Positions 18,155 through 28,401 of a DNA stretch of 64,000 bases are shown here, one piece after another. Below the pieces are notes generated by a model, which was not told the origin of the DNA, made no database searches, and saw nothing but the letters and a program-made list of their open reading frames with translations. Made by a program: the position numbers and the translations under genes. The first letter of the stretch is position 1. The number at the start of each line of letters is the position of its first letter. The DNA comes from Defluviitaleaceae bacterium (lineage in GTDB: Bacteria; Bacillota; Clostridia; Lachnospirales; WQUN01). Location of the stretch: positions 62,001 through 126,000 of the forward strand of contig WRAN01000007.1 of assembly GCA_009780185.1 (NCBI GenBank), written 5' to 3'.

Positions 18155-18382
18155 TTATACTGCCGCTGCCACATGTTGCTTGTTTTTCTCTCTAGCCTCT
18201 TTGCATTTTTTATTCCATGCAGCTTTATAATCGTTAAGACATAAATCATTAGCACCACCCCAGTAAGTAGGGTCTTTTCGCTGTATAGGATCATCTTCCC
18301 AGTCACATCCAGCGCATACGTCATGCGTTGGAGTTTCACCTTTATTTATACTATTGCATATTGGACAAATCCACTCGAACAC
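18155..18382 (-). CDS. CPCC-type cysteine-rich small protein, candidate immunity protein
   Basis: ICPICN...DVCAGCDWEDDPIQRKDPTYWGGANDLCLNDYKAAW; matches CPCC-family pattern CxWEDD..Q..P...GGAN. GTG start 18382 follows GGAGG by 9 nt. Confidence 0.75.
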   Translation of the reverse strand: MFEWICPICNSINKGETPTHDVCAGCDWEDDPIQRKDPTYWGGANDLCLNDYKAAWNKKCKEAREKNKQHVAAAV

Positions 18383-18387
18383 TCTTA

Positions 18388-18720
18388 TCAACCTCCATCT
18401 TCAATCCTTGTATCATTAAAATAATCTATACCTCGCTTGGGTTTATACATAGATGCAACGCCTGTGGTGTATGCCTTTACCCAATCTCCTGTGATTCTAT
18501 TATATCTAATAATGCCTCCATCACTTGCTTTGTATCCATCAACATCCCCACCGACTTCTGAACGAGCTAACTCTCCTGATTTTCTTACATATTCCTCCAT
18601 GGACATCCCAGGATAGCTTTTACCAGCTTGCAAATGCTTTGTATGACGAGCTTGAGACATCGGTGTCATGTCTGGAATTGATGGGTTTGCACCTATTGCA
18701 CTTAAATCATTAGTGTCCAT
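18388..18720 (-). CDS. Candidate polymorphic-toxin C-terminal domain protein (orphan)
   Basis: EVGGDVDGYKASDGGIIRYNRITGDWVKAYTTGVASMYKPKRGIDYFNDTRIEDGG resembles toxin C-terminal domains; adjoins the CPCC ORF. Confidence 0.5.
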   Translation of the reverse strand: MDTNDLSAIGANPSIPDMTPMSQARHTKHLQAGKSYPGMSMEEYVRKSGELARSEVGGDVDGYKASDGGIIRYNRITGDWVKAYTTGVASMYKPKRGIDYFNDTRIEDGG

Positions 18721-18788
18721 GAGTGTTCCCTGCTTTGCACATTGATATTCATCAACTTTCCGTTGTTAATTTTAACATGTTTTCATAT

Positions 18789-18830
18789 GTAAAACAGCCC
18801 CTGGTTCATATTAGAATCAGGGGCTGTTTG
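18789..18830. terminator. Bidirectional hairpin terminator
   Basis: AAACAGCCCCTGGTTCATATTAGAATCAGGGGCTGTTTG. Confidence 0.7.
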
Positions 18831-18845
18831 TGTTTACTAAATTAT

Positions 18846-19262
18846 TTAGTTTTCGCGAGGAGCTTCTTCGCCACAGCACTCGGCTTGTGAGGCTTCTTCG
18901 CAGCAACAATCTTCATCTCCACAACATTCTTTGTTTAAAGAATCGTTGATGGCACATGCTAAATCTTCAAGTACACAAGCTGCCTTTTCTAATGCGGTTT
19001 GGCTTGCTTTTTTGATTTTGGGTTCTACGCCTTTATAAAAGACTTGAACCTTTCCGCCTACTTCTTTGGCTAGTTTGCCGCAGTCGTGGGCAAAGTTGCG
19101 CAGTTTTTCTTCTACATTGTCACGGGTTTCTTTGTTTACAAAGCTTTGGCCACCGCCTTTAAGGGCTTCCAGCAGCTTTGCAGCCTCGTCGGCATTGATT
19201 TTGCCGGATTCTAGCATTTCCAATACTTTCATTTTTTCATTGTTCATGGGTGTATCCTCCAT
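18846..19262 (-). CDS. SHOCT/YvlB-like small protein with Cys-rich C-terminus
   Basis: MKVLEMLESGKINADEAAKLLEALKGG motif; tail NKECCGDEDCCCEEASQAECCGEEAPREN. Confidence 0.6.
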   Translation of the reverse strand: MEDTPMNNEKMKVLEMLESGKINADEAAKLLEALKGGGQSFVNKETRDNVEEKLRNFAHDCGKLAKEVGGKVQVFYKGVEPKIKKASQTALEKAACVLEDLACAINDSLNKECCGDEDCCCEEASQAECCGEEAPREN

Positions 19263-19449
19263 TCATTTTCATTTTTATATTATTGCTAAGAAATACGTTA
19301 AAGTATTCAAAAGGTTTAAAGTATTGTATGACCTATATTATACCATTTTTATCGCGAAATAGAAATATGTTACAATAATTTAATAGACGGTTTTGATGAT
19401 AATATCAAAACCGTAAAAGTAACACTTCTATGTCTAACAAGGAGGCATT

Positions 19450-22400
19450 ATGCCCTTACAATTTATTCTAGGCTCGCCAGGCACCGGAAAGACAACCTAC
19501 TGCTTACAAGGGATTGAAGCTGCTATAGACAGTAACGCGCCTCTTTATTACTTAGTGCCAGAGCAATTTTCCCTTCAATCTGAAAAGCTTATTCTAGCTA
19601 AACGTACCGCCTCAACCCGCGTACAGGTGCTTAGCTTTAATCGGCTTGCTTATAGGTTCTTTGCCTACATGGGTGGGCCGTCGGGGCAAGTAGCTGACGA
19701 TTTAGGCAAAACAATGCTACTGCGTAAGGTTTTATTAGAGCTTGCGCCAGAGCTTATATTTTATAAAAGACAGGTCGAAAGGCACGGTTTTGTAGATGCC
19801 CTCGCCACTACTATCACCGAGCTAAATCACTACTGTATTTCCAGTGAGGACTTGGCACTACGAAGCCACAGCATGGGGCCATCACTTGGGGCAAAACTCC
19901 AAGACCTTGCCCTAATATTATCCCGATACCGCAGCGCAGTAAAAGACCGATATATACTGGCAGATGATATGCTTAGTTTGCTTATCCAAAAATTAAATGA
20001 AAACAATGATATCCCCATACTAAAAAATGCTCAGATATGGGTAGACGGCTTCACCGGCTTTACCCCACAAGAGCGCAATGTTCTTCTATGTTTATTAAAG
20101 CATGGAGCAGACATAAAAATAACCTTAACAACACGTACTACCCCAAGAAAAGCCCCTGATCCACTTTTCACCACTCCTAGAAGAACCGAAGAAAGCATAA
20201 CCGCTTTAGCAAAAAGTGCTCATATCCCAATACTACCGCCTATATATTTAGACACGAATTACCGCCACATAAATAATCCATCTCTGGCCTTTTTTGCAGA
20301 AAATTTCACGATGATTCCCAAAAAAATAAAGCCATTTCCAGATAGAACAAGCATTGAAATCCTTTCCTCCGCAGATAGATACGGTGCCATTTTTACAGCT
20401 GCCCAGAGGATTATCACGATGGTTAATGAAGGCTATAGATATAGGGACATAGCAATAGTATGTGGGGACAAGGGTCATTATGAAAAAACCTTGCATACGA
20501 CCTTCGACCGCTTGGGAATCCCTTTGTTCGTAGATTCGGAGATTGATATACTTTCTCATCCTCTTACAGAGTTTATCCGTGCTGCCCTTAGTATTTTAGC
20601 TCACAACTGGACATACGAAGGTGTTTTTCGGCTTCTTAAAACCCGCCTTACAGGTATGGCATCTGATGACATAGATATAATAGAAAATTATGCCTTGGCT
20701 CATGGTATCACCGGCTATAAATGGCAGTACCCCTTTAAAGGAATCGCGGAAGCCGGACGGCTTCATATCCTTAAATGTCTTGAGGATTTTGGAACCGGGC
20801 AGAAAAAAGATACAGTGCGGGGCTTTAGCCAAAAGATATTTGATACGCAATATCGCTTAAACGTACCCCACCAACTACAGCAGTGGTATGATCACCATAT
20901 GAAAATATCAGACCCTGAGACGGCTCAGATTCATAAACAGATATGGCCAAAGATTTGTCAAGTATTTGATAAGCTGGTGGAAATATTAGGGGATGAAGTC
21001 GTAAACATAGACTCCTTTGCATCCATTTTAGATGCAGGGTTAGCCCAAGTAAGCCTTGGACGTATCCCACCTACAGTGGATCAGGTAGTACTTGGAGATA
21101 CCGGGCGGTCAAGATATCCACAAATTAAAGCCATGATTGTACTTGGAGCCAATGAAGGAAATCTTCCCCCCATGGCACCAAGTCCCGGATTATTTTCTGA
21201 AGATGAACGTGCACAGCTTATTAATACAGCAGTAGAGTTGGCTCCGGATAATCTACAGCGGATTAAGGAGCAATACTACTCACTTTACTGTGTACTAAGC
21301 CAGCCAAGTGAAAGGCTTTGCTTTATTTATCCAGAAGGAGACCCAAAAGGTAAAATATTGCGGCCTTCTCATGTATTAAAGCGGATTCAAGGGCTGTATC
21401 AACAACTTGAGGTGGAAAAGGCTCCTATTTTAAACGAATACATTCCAGCTCATAATATCCAGGATAATAAAATCGACATTCTAACCACAGCACAAAGTAT
21501 TTATGGCTCAACAATTATTACAGCAGCTTCCCGCCTTGAAGCCTTTGCCAGATGCCCATTTCAATATTTCATGAATTATCTGCTAGAGGCAAGGCCTCGC
21601 CAGCGCTACGAAGTATTGCCTACAGACCTAGGCAACTTGTATCACGATATTTTGGCACAGTTTACCAAAGGAGTAGCTTCTGGAGAGATTGATATAACCA
21701 ATATTGACCGAAGCGCTATAAACGCCATAGTAGGAAATCTTATAACCGCATCCACCCCCAATATGGGGATTTTCCAGACCTCCGGCCGCAATAAGCATAT
21801 GCTAACTAAAGTGGAGGATATCTGTAGCACATCCATTTGGGCAATGTGCCAGCACCTAAAACGAGGCAGTTTTATGCCGTTAGGCGCAGAGCTAGACTTT
21901 GGAAAAAATAGTATCCCCATGGAGAATACTAACCTTATACTAACAGGAAGGATTGACCGAATAGACATACTACCAACAGAAAATAACCAGCAATATATAA
22001 GGGTAATAGACTATAAATCCGGCCAAGCTCGTTTTGATATGAAGGATGTACACCAAGGATTGCAGCTACAGCTTATGCTATACATGAACGCGATAATAAA
22101 ATCCCCTGAGATTACAGGCGGTAAGATTACACATCCAGCAGGAGTATTCTATTTCCCTATAGATAATCCTATAATAGATACAGATAATGATATAGGAGAA
22201 GCCGCCTTGGATGAGGCCTTACTCAAGAACTTCCGCATGTCAGGTGTAACATTGGATGGAGAAAAAGTTCTACAAGGAATGGATAAGAGGATAGCCCCCG
22301 GGATGGATTCGTCTGTCATTCCTGTGAGGCTAAATAAGGATGGGAGCATTTCCAAGACTATCAAAGAAACGGTTCTTTCTACTGATGATTTTTTTGCACT

Positions 22401-22545
22401 TGGGCAGGTGGCGGAAGATAAAGCAAAAGAACTAAGTCAGCGGATGATAGATGGAGATATAACCCCACAACCTTGCCCCAAAGGCCCAAAGAACCCATGT
22501 CAGTACTGTGCATATGGTGCTATCTGTGGAGGGAGCCTCATTTAG
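19450..22545 (+). CDS. addB: ATP-dependent helicase/deoxyribonuclease subunit B
   Basis: FILGSPGTGKTTYCLQGI N-terminus, RecB-like nuclease VIDYKSGQ, Fe-S cysteines CPFQYF...CQYCAYGAIC. Confidence 0.93.
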   Translation: MPLQFILGSPGTGKTTYCLQGIEAAIDSNAPLYYLVPEQFSLQSEKLILAKRTASTRVQVLSFNRLAYRFFAYMGGPSGQVADDLGKTMLLRKVLLELAPELIFYKRQVERHGFVDALATTITELNHYCISSEDLALRSHSMGPSLGAKLQDLALILSRYRSAVKDRYILADDMLSLLIQKLNENNDIPILKNAQIWVDGFTGFTPQERNVLLCLLKHGADIKITLTTRTTPRKAPDPLFTTPRRTEESITALAKSAHIPILPPIYLDTNYRHINNPSLAFFAENFTMIPKKIKPFPDRTSIEILSSADRYGAIFTAAQRIITMVNEGYRYRDIAIVCGDKGHYEKTLHTTFDRLGIPLFVDSEIDILSHPLTEFIRAALSILAHNWTYEGVFRLLKTRLTGMASDDIDIIENYALAHGITGYKWQYPFKGIAEAGRLHILKCLEDFGTGQKKDTVRGFSQKIFDTQYRLNVPHQLQQWYDHHMKISDPETAQIHKQIWPKICQVFDKLVEILGDEVVNIDSFASILDAGLAQVSLGRIPPTVDQVVLGDTGRSRYPQIKAMIVLGANEGNLPPMAPSPGLFSEDERAQLINTAVELAPDNLQRIKEQYYSLYCVLSQPSERLCFIYPEGDPKGKILRPSHVLKRIQGLYQQLEVEKAPILNEYIPAHNIQDNKIDILTTAQSIYGSTIITAASRLEAFARCPFQYFMNYLLEARPRQRYEVLPTDLGNLYHDILAQFTKGVASGEIDITNIDRSAINAIVGNLITASTPNMGIFQTSGRNKHMLTKVEDICSTSIWAMCQHLKRGSFMPLGAELDFGKNSIPMENTNLILTGRIDRIDILPTENNQQYIRVIDYKSGQARFDMKDVHQGLQLQLMLYMNAIIKSPEITGGKITHPAGVFYFPIDNPIIDTDNDIGEAALDEALLKNFRMSGVTLDGEKVLQGMDKRIAPGMDSSVIPVRLNKDGSISKTIKETVLSTDDFFALGQVAEDKAKELSQRMIDGDITPQPCPKGPKNPCQYCAYGAICGGSLI

Positions 22546-22578
22546 CATAGCGAATTAATTCGAAATCGGTCTTGCCTG

Positions 22579-22606
22579 TTGACAAACGAAATTTTTCTGG
22601 TATCAT
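22579..22606 (+). promoter_or_regulatory. Sigma-A-type promoter for the SAM riboswitch/metQ transcript
   Basis: TTGACA (22579-22584), 16-bp spacer, TATCAT (22601-22606). Confidence 0.65.
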
Positions 22607-22621
22607 ACCCTCCAACAACTG

Positions 22622-22742
22622 AATATCACATCCAGAGAGGTGGAGGGACCAGGGCCCGATGAAACCCAGCAACCGGCGGACGCACGGTGCTAATTCCCCC
22701 AGGTGATTAATCACCTGGAAGATGAGCGCTTATAGAGATATA
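22622..22742 (+). ncRNA. SAM-I (S-box) riboswitch
   Basis: ATCACATCCAGAGAGGTGGAGGGACCAGGGCCCGATGAAACCCAGCAACCGG...GGTGCTAATTCC, upstream of metQ. Confidence 0.95.
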
Positions 22743-22765
22743 AGTGTAACGTCCGAGAATAATGG

Positions 22766-22795
22766 ATATAAGCCCTGACGAGGCTTATTTTTTTG
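22766..22795 (+). terminator. SAM-I riboswitch terminator
   Basis: ATAAGCCCTGACGAGGCTTATTTTTTTG. Confidence 0.85.
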
Positions 22796-22859
22796 CGCAA
22801 AATCAAATGGCAAGGCTTTTGGCCAAAAGCCCTGCTACAATTACAAGGAGGAATTTTTA

Positions 22860-23672
22860 ATGAAAAAACTATTATCTTTAGCACTATGTATTATTTTATT
22901 GGCAGTAAGTCTCTCCGGCTGTGGCCGCGGCGGCAATGACGATGTTGTAGTTATCCGTATAGGTGCAACCCCCCGGCCTCATGCCGAATTACTTAATCTC
23001 ATCAGCCCTTATCTACTTGAAGAAGGTATCAGGCTTGAAATTACAGAATTTACAGACTTTTCAGCCCCCAACCCGGCTCTTGCAAATGGTTCTTTAGAGG
23101 CTAATTTTTTCCAACACATACCGTTTTTAGAGAATTACATTGCCCAAAGCGGCAACACTCTTCACGTAGTGGGAGCCATCCATATAGAACCAATGGGTGC
23201 CTACTCAGTTTCTTTGGATCATATAGACGAACTGCACTATGGGGCATTAGTTGCCATACCAGACTGCGCAGTCAACGGCCCACGGGCTTTGATGCTCCTT
23301 GAAACTCATAACATCCTCACTCTTAACCCTGATGTAGGCAGTAGAGCCAGTATACATGATATAACAGACAACCCCTTAAATCTGCAATTTATACAAATTG
23401 CTGCTGCACTGCTTCCACGTGTGATGTTGGACCAAGAAGCAGACCTATCAATTATAAACACCAATCACGTACTATCTGGAGCTCCCGGTATTGACCCAGT
23501 TGAAGATTCCCTTATTATGGAAACAACTGATTCTCCTTATGCCAATGTCTTGGTTGTACGTCCAGATGATGCGGATAATCCAGCTATACTCGCATTACTT
23601 CGCCATCTTCAATCCGAGAGGGTAAGGGATTATATATTAGAAAATTATAGCGGCGTTGTACCTGTGTTTTAA
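22860..23672 (+). CDS. metQ: MetQ/NlpA-family methionine-binding lipoprotein
   Basis: Lipobox LSGC; IRIGATPRPHAELL, LEANFFQHIPFLENY; behind a SAM-I riboswitch. Confidence 0.92.
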   Translation: MKKLLSLALCIILLAVSLSGCGRGGNDDVVVIRIGATPRPHAELLNLISPYLLEEGIRLEITEFTDFSAPNPALANGSLEANFFQHIPFLENYIAQSGNTLHVVGAIHIEPMGAYSVSLDHIDELHYGALVAIPDCAVNGPRALMLLETHNILTLNPDVGSRASIHDITDNPLNLQFIQIAAALLPRVMLDQEADLSIINTNHVLSGAPGIDPVEDSLIMETTDSPYANVLVVRPDDADNPAILALLRHLQSERVRDYILENYSGVVPVF

Positions 23673-23712
23673 TTTGGAATCGGTATAAACTAGTACGAAG
23701 TAAGGCTCACAC

Positions 23713-23766
23713 ATAAAACGGCCCCCTGCATATGTTGTAATATCCACATGTACAGGGGGCTTTATG
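23713..23766 (+). terminator. Hairpin terminator after metQ
   Basis: GCCCCCTGCATATGTTGTAATATCCACATGTACAGGGGGCTTTATG. Confidence 0.65.
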
Positions 23767-24029
23767 TTTGACACTCATTTGTCTACCTTATTATCCGGTA
23801 GCCTCTTTAGAAAAATATTAGCCAACGAGCAACTGACATTATTAGAGTTTAACTTCCTTACAGGGATCCTTATAAATAACAACATCCCTTTTGACACAGC
23901 TTTTGCCGCCGGCACTAGAAAAAACCCGGCTTCCATACAGCTTACTATTCACATAAATCCTTCTGCTACCTTGGTGCTAGTCACAAGCCTCGAACCTGGT
24001 TCATCAGTGTTTTCACCTAGCCCATAAAC

Positions 24030-24674
24030 TTATTTCTTCTGTATGGCAATAATCGTATGGAACATTTCCTGGGAAATTTCCACGGCACTAATATTTATTA
24101 TTTCCCCGCCTAACTTGTGCAATACAGGTTTGGCGTTTTTTATTTCCTCTTCTATGTTAGGACCCTTCATTGCAAGGAACAGTCCGCCTGGTTTTACTAA
24201 CGGCAAGGCATAGTCTGCAAGCTTTTCCAGCCTCGCCACTGCACGGGCTACGGCTATATCGTACATTTCCCCCACATTTTTTACATAATCTTCCACTCTG
24301 GCATGAACAGTTTCCACATCAGCATACCCCAGCTCGTCCAGGGCTTTACGCAAAAAAAGGACTCGTTTTTGCAACGAATCCAGTAATGTAATGTCCAGGT
24401 TAGGACGGGCAATTTTAAGTGGTACTCCAGGAAAGCCTGCCCCTGTGCCTATATCTATAACTTTCGCATTATTGGTAAGTGCATCTATCCAGGGTAATAG
24501 TGTAAGACTGTCTATGAAGTGCTTTATTGCAAAGCCTTCATCATCCTTTATTGCGGTTAAGTTCATTGGGGCTGATAATACCATATTTTGATATATTTCC
24601 ATATGGCAAAGCTGTGTATCTGTTAGGGTTTGGCCGTTTTTTTCCAGCCAGTTGATAATTAAATCCTTGCGCAT
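24030..24674 (-). CDS. rsmG: 16S rRNA (guanine527-N7)-methyltransferase
   Basis: VIDIGTGAGFPGVPLKIARPNLDITLLDSLQKRVLFL, VARAVA; syntenic with mnmG. Confidence 0.96.
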   Translation of the reverse strand: MRKDLIINWLEKNGQTLTDTQLCHMEIYQNMVLSAPMNLTAIKDDEGFAIKHFIDSLTLLPWIDALTNNAKVIDIGTGAGFPGVPLKIARPNLDITLLDSLQKRVLFLRKALDELGYADVETVHARVEDYVKNVGEMYDIAVARAVARLEKLADYALPLVKPGGLFLAMKGPNIEEEIKNAKPVLHKLGGEIINISAVEISQEMFHTIIAIQKK

Positions 24675-25051
24675 TCTTCTTGCTCCACACTGTATATTTT
24701 CCATGGGCCGTACTTATCCGGCTCTTTTACCATCCTTAGATGAAGTACCCTTTTTAGATTGCGCTTTGGGTCTTCAATATATATGGCGCGGGTCATGGAA
24801 TTGTTTGTATCGTTTATATATGCGGCAATGGGAACTTGCCTATATGAAACGTCTTGGCTTAGTATTTCCTGCAGTGCCTCTAGGTCAAGGTTTTGGGCGC
24901 ATATTTTACTTACAAAAGCCCAGGCAGTATCTGGATTTATTTGGACTGCTTCCAAAAAGCATGTTGCTACTCCACAGTCGTTCAGATATGGTATATATGC
25001 GCCAACGGATGGCCTAATAGGTTGCTTGTACATAAGTACTCCAAATTGCAC
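24659..25051 (-). CDS. Hypothetical protein between mnmG and rsmG
   Basis: 130-aa open frame, overlaps rsmG start by 16 nt; no family recognised. Confidence 0.6.
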   Translation of the reverse strand: MQFGVLMYKQPIRPSVGAYIPYLNDCGVATCFLEAVQINPDTAWAFVSKICAQNLDLEALQEILSQDVSYRQVPIAAYINDTNNSMTRAIYIEDPKRNLKRVLHLRMVKEPDKYGPWKIYSVEQEECARI

Positions 25052-25184
25052 TTTCGATTCCTCCTAAAGGGCTTGGATATTCCCTTGCCCATTTCTAATC
25101 TCAAAGAGATTATGTACTGCCATACGGCCATTTAGTATTTTTAGATAGAGGAATCTGTCTAATACTATATGCGATGGCTTATGG

Positions 25185-27047
25185 CTAAGTGCTTTTACAA
25201 GTTTTTAGATATACCAGCAAGATGCTTAAATCTGCCGGGGATACCCCTGTTATTCTTGAGGCTTGGCCTAGGTTTTGTGGGCGCAGTTTTGTTAGTTTTT
25301 GTCTGGCTTCCAATCTTAGACCTGTGATTTGGTTGTAATCAATCTCGTATGGGAGTGATTTATACTCCATTTTTGCAAAAACTTCGGCTTGGGCTAACTG
25401 CATGGAGATGTAGCCTGCGTATTTTATTTGAATGTTGACTTGTTCTTCAACGGCTTCTTGTATGAATTTTATCGGTAGACGGTCGGTGTTTGGGGTTAGA
25501 TTTATAACATCCCAATAGGAAAGCTCTGGGCGTTTTATTAGGTCTTTTATTTTTATACCTGTGGTTACTTGTGAACTGCATTTTTGAGAAAGTACTTCGT
25601 TTACTGTATCGGGGCTTAGAGTAATCTTTGTCAGACGCTTTATTTCCTTTTCAATGGCTTCTTGTTTTTCTTGAAACATGGTATATCGTTCTTCTGTGAT
25701 TAGGCCTGCTTTGTAGCCTTTTTCCGTCAGGCGAAGGTCTGCATTGTCTTGGCGTAACAGTAGCCTGTATTCCGCCCTTGAGGTCATCATTCTATAAGGC
25801 TCGTTGGTACCTTTCGTTACTAGGTCGTCTATTAGTACGCCTATATATCCTTCAGCGCGGGTTATTTCCAAGTGGGCACCTGCCGCGTTTACTCCTGCGA
25901 TAAGGCCTTGAGCTGCGGCTTCTTCGTATCCGGAGGAGCCGTTTATCTGACCGGCAAAATATAGACCTTTTATATGCTTTGCCTCTAGTTTTAGATTAAG
26001 CATTGTGGGATCTATACAGTCGTATTCTATTGCGTATGCCGGGCGCATTATTTCACAGCGATTTAAGCCTGGGATACTGCGATACACTTCTTCTTGCACC
26101 TCATACGGTAGAGCCGAGGACATTCCTTGTACATACATTTCTTCTGTATCCAGGCCTTCTGGCTCAATAAAAACCGGATGGCGGTCTTTGTCTGCAAATC
26201 GAACGATTTTATCTTCAATGGAAGGGCAGTACCTAGTTCCGGTGGCATCTATAAGGCCGCTGTACATAGATGAACGATGCAAGGAGCCGCGAATGAGTTC
26301 ATGTGTGGTCAGGTTTGTGTATGTTAAATGACATGGGATTTGCTCCCGGGCAAGGAGCCCAGGATCGCTTTCGAATGAAAATGGCACCAGTTTCGGGTCC
26401 CCTGGTTGAATGGCCATTTGGTCAAAATCTACGCTTCGGCGGTGAACCCTGGCTGGGGTACCCGTTTTGAAGCGTTGCATGGTAAAGCCCAGCTTATTAA
26501 GGGCTATGCTTAAACCTTTGGAAGCACGTTGACCGTTTGGGCCATTATGATTGATGGTTTCTCCATAAAGGCAACGGGCGTTTAGATAGGTTCCGGTACA
26601 GATTATTACTGCATCAGCTTTTTTTGTTGAGCCGGATTCTGTAATCACTCCGGTTATTCCATTGTTTTCTTCTATTATATCTATAACTTCAGCTTCTTTT
26701 AAAGATATGTTTGGTTCGGATTCAAGGACTTGTTTCATATAAGACATATACTGTTTTTTATCTGCCTGGGCGCGCAGTGAATACACCGCCGGGCCTTTGG
26801 AGGCGTTGAGCATACGGCTTTGTATAAATGTAGCATCAATGGCTTTACCCATCTGTCCACCTAGAGCATCTATTTCCCTTACCAGATGGCCTTTGGCACT
26901 TCCGCCTATACAGGGGTTGCATGGCATCATTGCAAGGCTGTCTAAATTAAGGGCAAATAGCGTTACTTTTTGGCCTATTCTTGCAGCAGCAAGAGCTGCT
27001 TCGCACCCGGCGTGACCACCGCCTATTACAATTATGTGTCTATTCAT
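25185..27047 (-). CDS. mnmG: tRNA uridine-5-carboxymethylaminomethyl modification enzyme MnmG
   Basis: [42 protein letters not shown]. Confidence 0.98.
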   Translation of the reverse strand: MNRHIIVIGGGHAGCEAALAAARIGQKVTLFALNLDSLAMMPCNPCIGGSAKGHLVREIDALGGQMGKAIDATFIQSRMLNASKGPAVYSLRAQADKKQYMSYMKQVLESEPNISLKEAEVIDIIEENNGITGVITESGSTKKADAVIICTGTYLNARCLYGETINHNGPNGQRASKGLSIALNKLGFTMQRFKTGTPARVHRRSVDFDQMAIQPGDPKLVPFSFESDPGLLAREQIPCHLTYTNLTTHELIRGSLHRSSMYSGLIDATGTRYCPSIEDKIVRFADKDRHPVFIEPEGLDTEEMYVQGMSSALPYEVQEEVYRSIPGLNRCEIMRPAYAIEYDCIDPTMLNLKLEAKHIKGLYFAGQINGSSGYEEAAAQGLIAGVNAAGAHLEITRAEGYIGVLIDDLVTKGTNEPYRMMTSRAEYRLLLRQDNADLRLTEKGYKAGLITEERYTMFQEKQEAIEKEIKRLTKITLSPDTVNEVLSQKCSSQVTTGIKIKDLIKRPELSYWDVINLTPNTDRLPIKFIQEAVEEQVNIQIKYAGYISMQLAQAEVFAKMEYKSLPYEIDYNQITGLRLEARQKLTKLRPQNLGQASRITGVSPADLSILLVYLKTCKST

Positions 27048-27048
27048 T

Positions 27049-28401
27049 TTATTTACCTACGCAAAACTCTGAAAAAATGCGGTCGACTATGTCGTCACTT
27101 ACTTCCAGACCTAATATTTCCCCTAATAATGTATAGGCTTCACGAAGCCCAATAGAAACTAAATCCTCTTCCACACCTATCAAAAACTCTTCCATCGCCC
27201 TGCTTACACAGTTGATTGCGGATTGCAAAAGGATTTTGTGCCGCTGACTGGTGATTATATCTGTTTCCTCATCTTGAGATAGCAGCCCTTTCAAAAATCT
27301 TTGCTTAATATCGTTGTATATAGATTCTAATCCATCCCGGTTTTGGGCTGATATTTGATGGGCATTTGAAAATTCGTCCCACCCTGTAGCCGTGGGTAAA
27401 TCACATTTATTTAATACTATTATCACGTGTTTATCATTTAGTTTTTCTAAGATATCAATATCATCTGCCGCCGGAGGAATAGAGCGATCCATTACATATA
27501 TTACAAGCTCTGCATCTTTGGCGGCTTCATAGGACTTATCCACACCTATGCGTTCTATCGGATCAGCTGTTTCTCGTAAACCTGCTGTATCCATTAAGCG
27601 AAGCACAATATCTCCTATCTGAACTTCTTCTGTCAGTACATCCCTAGTTGTTCCGGGAATCTCATGGACAATGGCTCTGTCTTCTCCCAGAATCGCGTTG
27701 AGTAGGGTGGATTTTCCTGCATTTGGGCGCCCTAGAATAACTGTCTTTATGCCTTCTCTTATTACTCGGCCATAATCAGCTGTTTTAAGTAATGCTCCCA
27801 TTTCGTCAATCCAGACTTTGCCTTCCGACAGTATTGCATTTCGGTTCATTGCTTCTTCTTCATGCTCTGGATAGTCAATGGATAATTCTATATTTGCAAG
27901 CCATCCTAGAAGCCTGTCTCGGCCTTTGATTATACGCTGGCTTAAACCCCCGCCTAACTGGCGAAGCCCGGCTCTTCTTGCGGCGCTTGCTTTAGCAGAT
28001 ATTAAATCCATTACCGCTTCTGCTTGGGTCAGATTAATCCGACCATTCAAAAAAGCGCGCTTGGTAAACTCCCCGGGAAGGGCCAAGCGCGCTCCATTAT
28101 TTAGAGCAACATCAAGCACACCATGGAGTGTAGCAATACCTCCATGGGCATATATTTCTACTGTATCTTCCATCGTGTAGCTTCGAGGTGCCAGCATTGG
28201 GCAGGCCATTACCTCGTCTATTACCTCATTTGATTCATTATAGATATAGCCATAGTACATGCGGTGACTTTCCCATTTTTGTATAGGCTTAAAAATCCGT
28301 GTAAACACGTCCAGTACTCCGCTTCCTGAAAGACGCACTATACCTATAGCTCCACGACCTGGAGGTGTGGCTATTGCGGCAATGACTTTGGAATCTGTCA
28401 T
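27049..28401 (-). CDS. mnmE: tRNA modification GTPase MnmE
   Basis: [41 protein letters not shown]-terminal FCVGK. Confidence 0.98.
   Translation of the reverse strand: MTDSKVIAAIATPPGRGAIGIVRLSGSGVLDVFTRIFKPIQKWESHRMYYGYIYNESNEVIDEVMACPMLAPRSYTMEDTVEIYAHGGIATLHGVLDVALNNGARLALPGEFTKRAFLNGRINLTQAEAVMDLISAKASAARRAGLRQLGGGLSQRIIKGRDRLLGWLANIELSIDYPEHEEEAMNRNAILSEGKVWIDEMGALLKTADYGRVIREGIKTVILGRPNAGKSTLLNAILGEDRAIVHEIPGTTRDVLTEEVQIGDIVLRLMDTAGLRETADPIERIGVDKSYEAAKDAELVIYVMDRSIPPAADDIDILEKLNDKHVIIVLNKCDLPTATGWDEFSNAHQISAQNRDGLESIYNDIKQRFLKGLLSQDEETDIITSQRHKILLQSAINCVSRAMEEFLIGVEEDLVSIGLREAYTLLGEILGLEVSDDIVDRIFSEFCVGK

Noticed and set aside
23764-24027. 87-aa ORF after metQ
   Set aside because: ATG lies in the 3' arm/T-run of the metQ terminator with no SD; no recognisable domain. 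Too weak to call.
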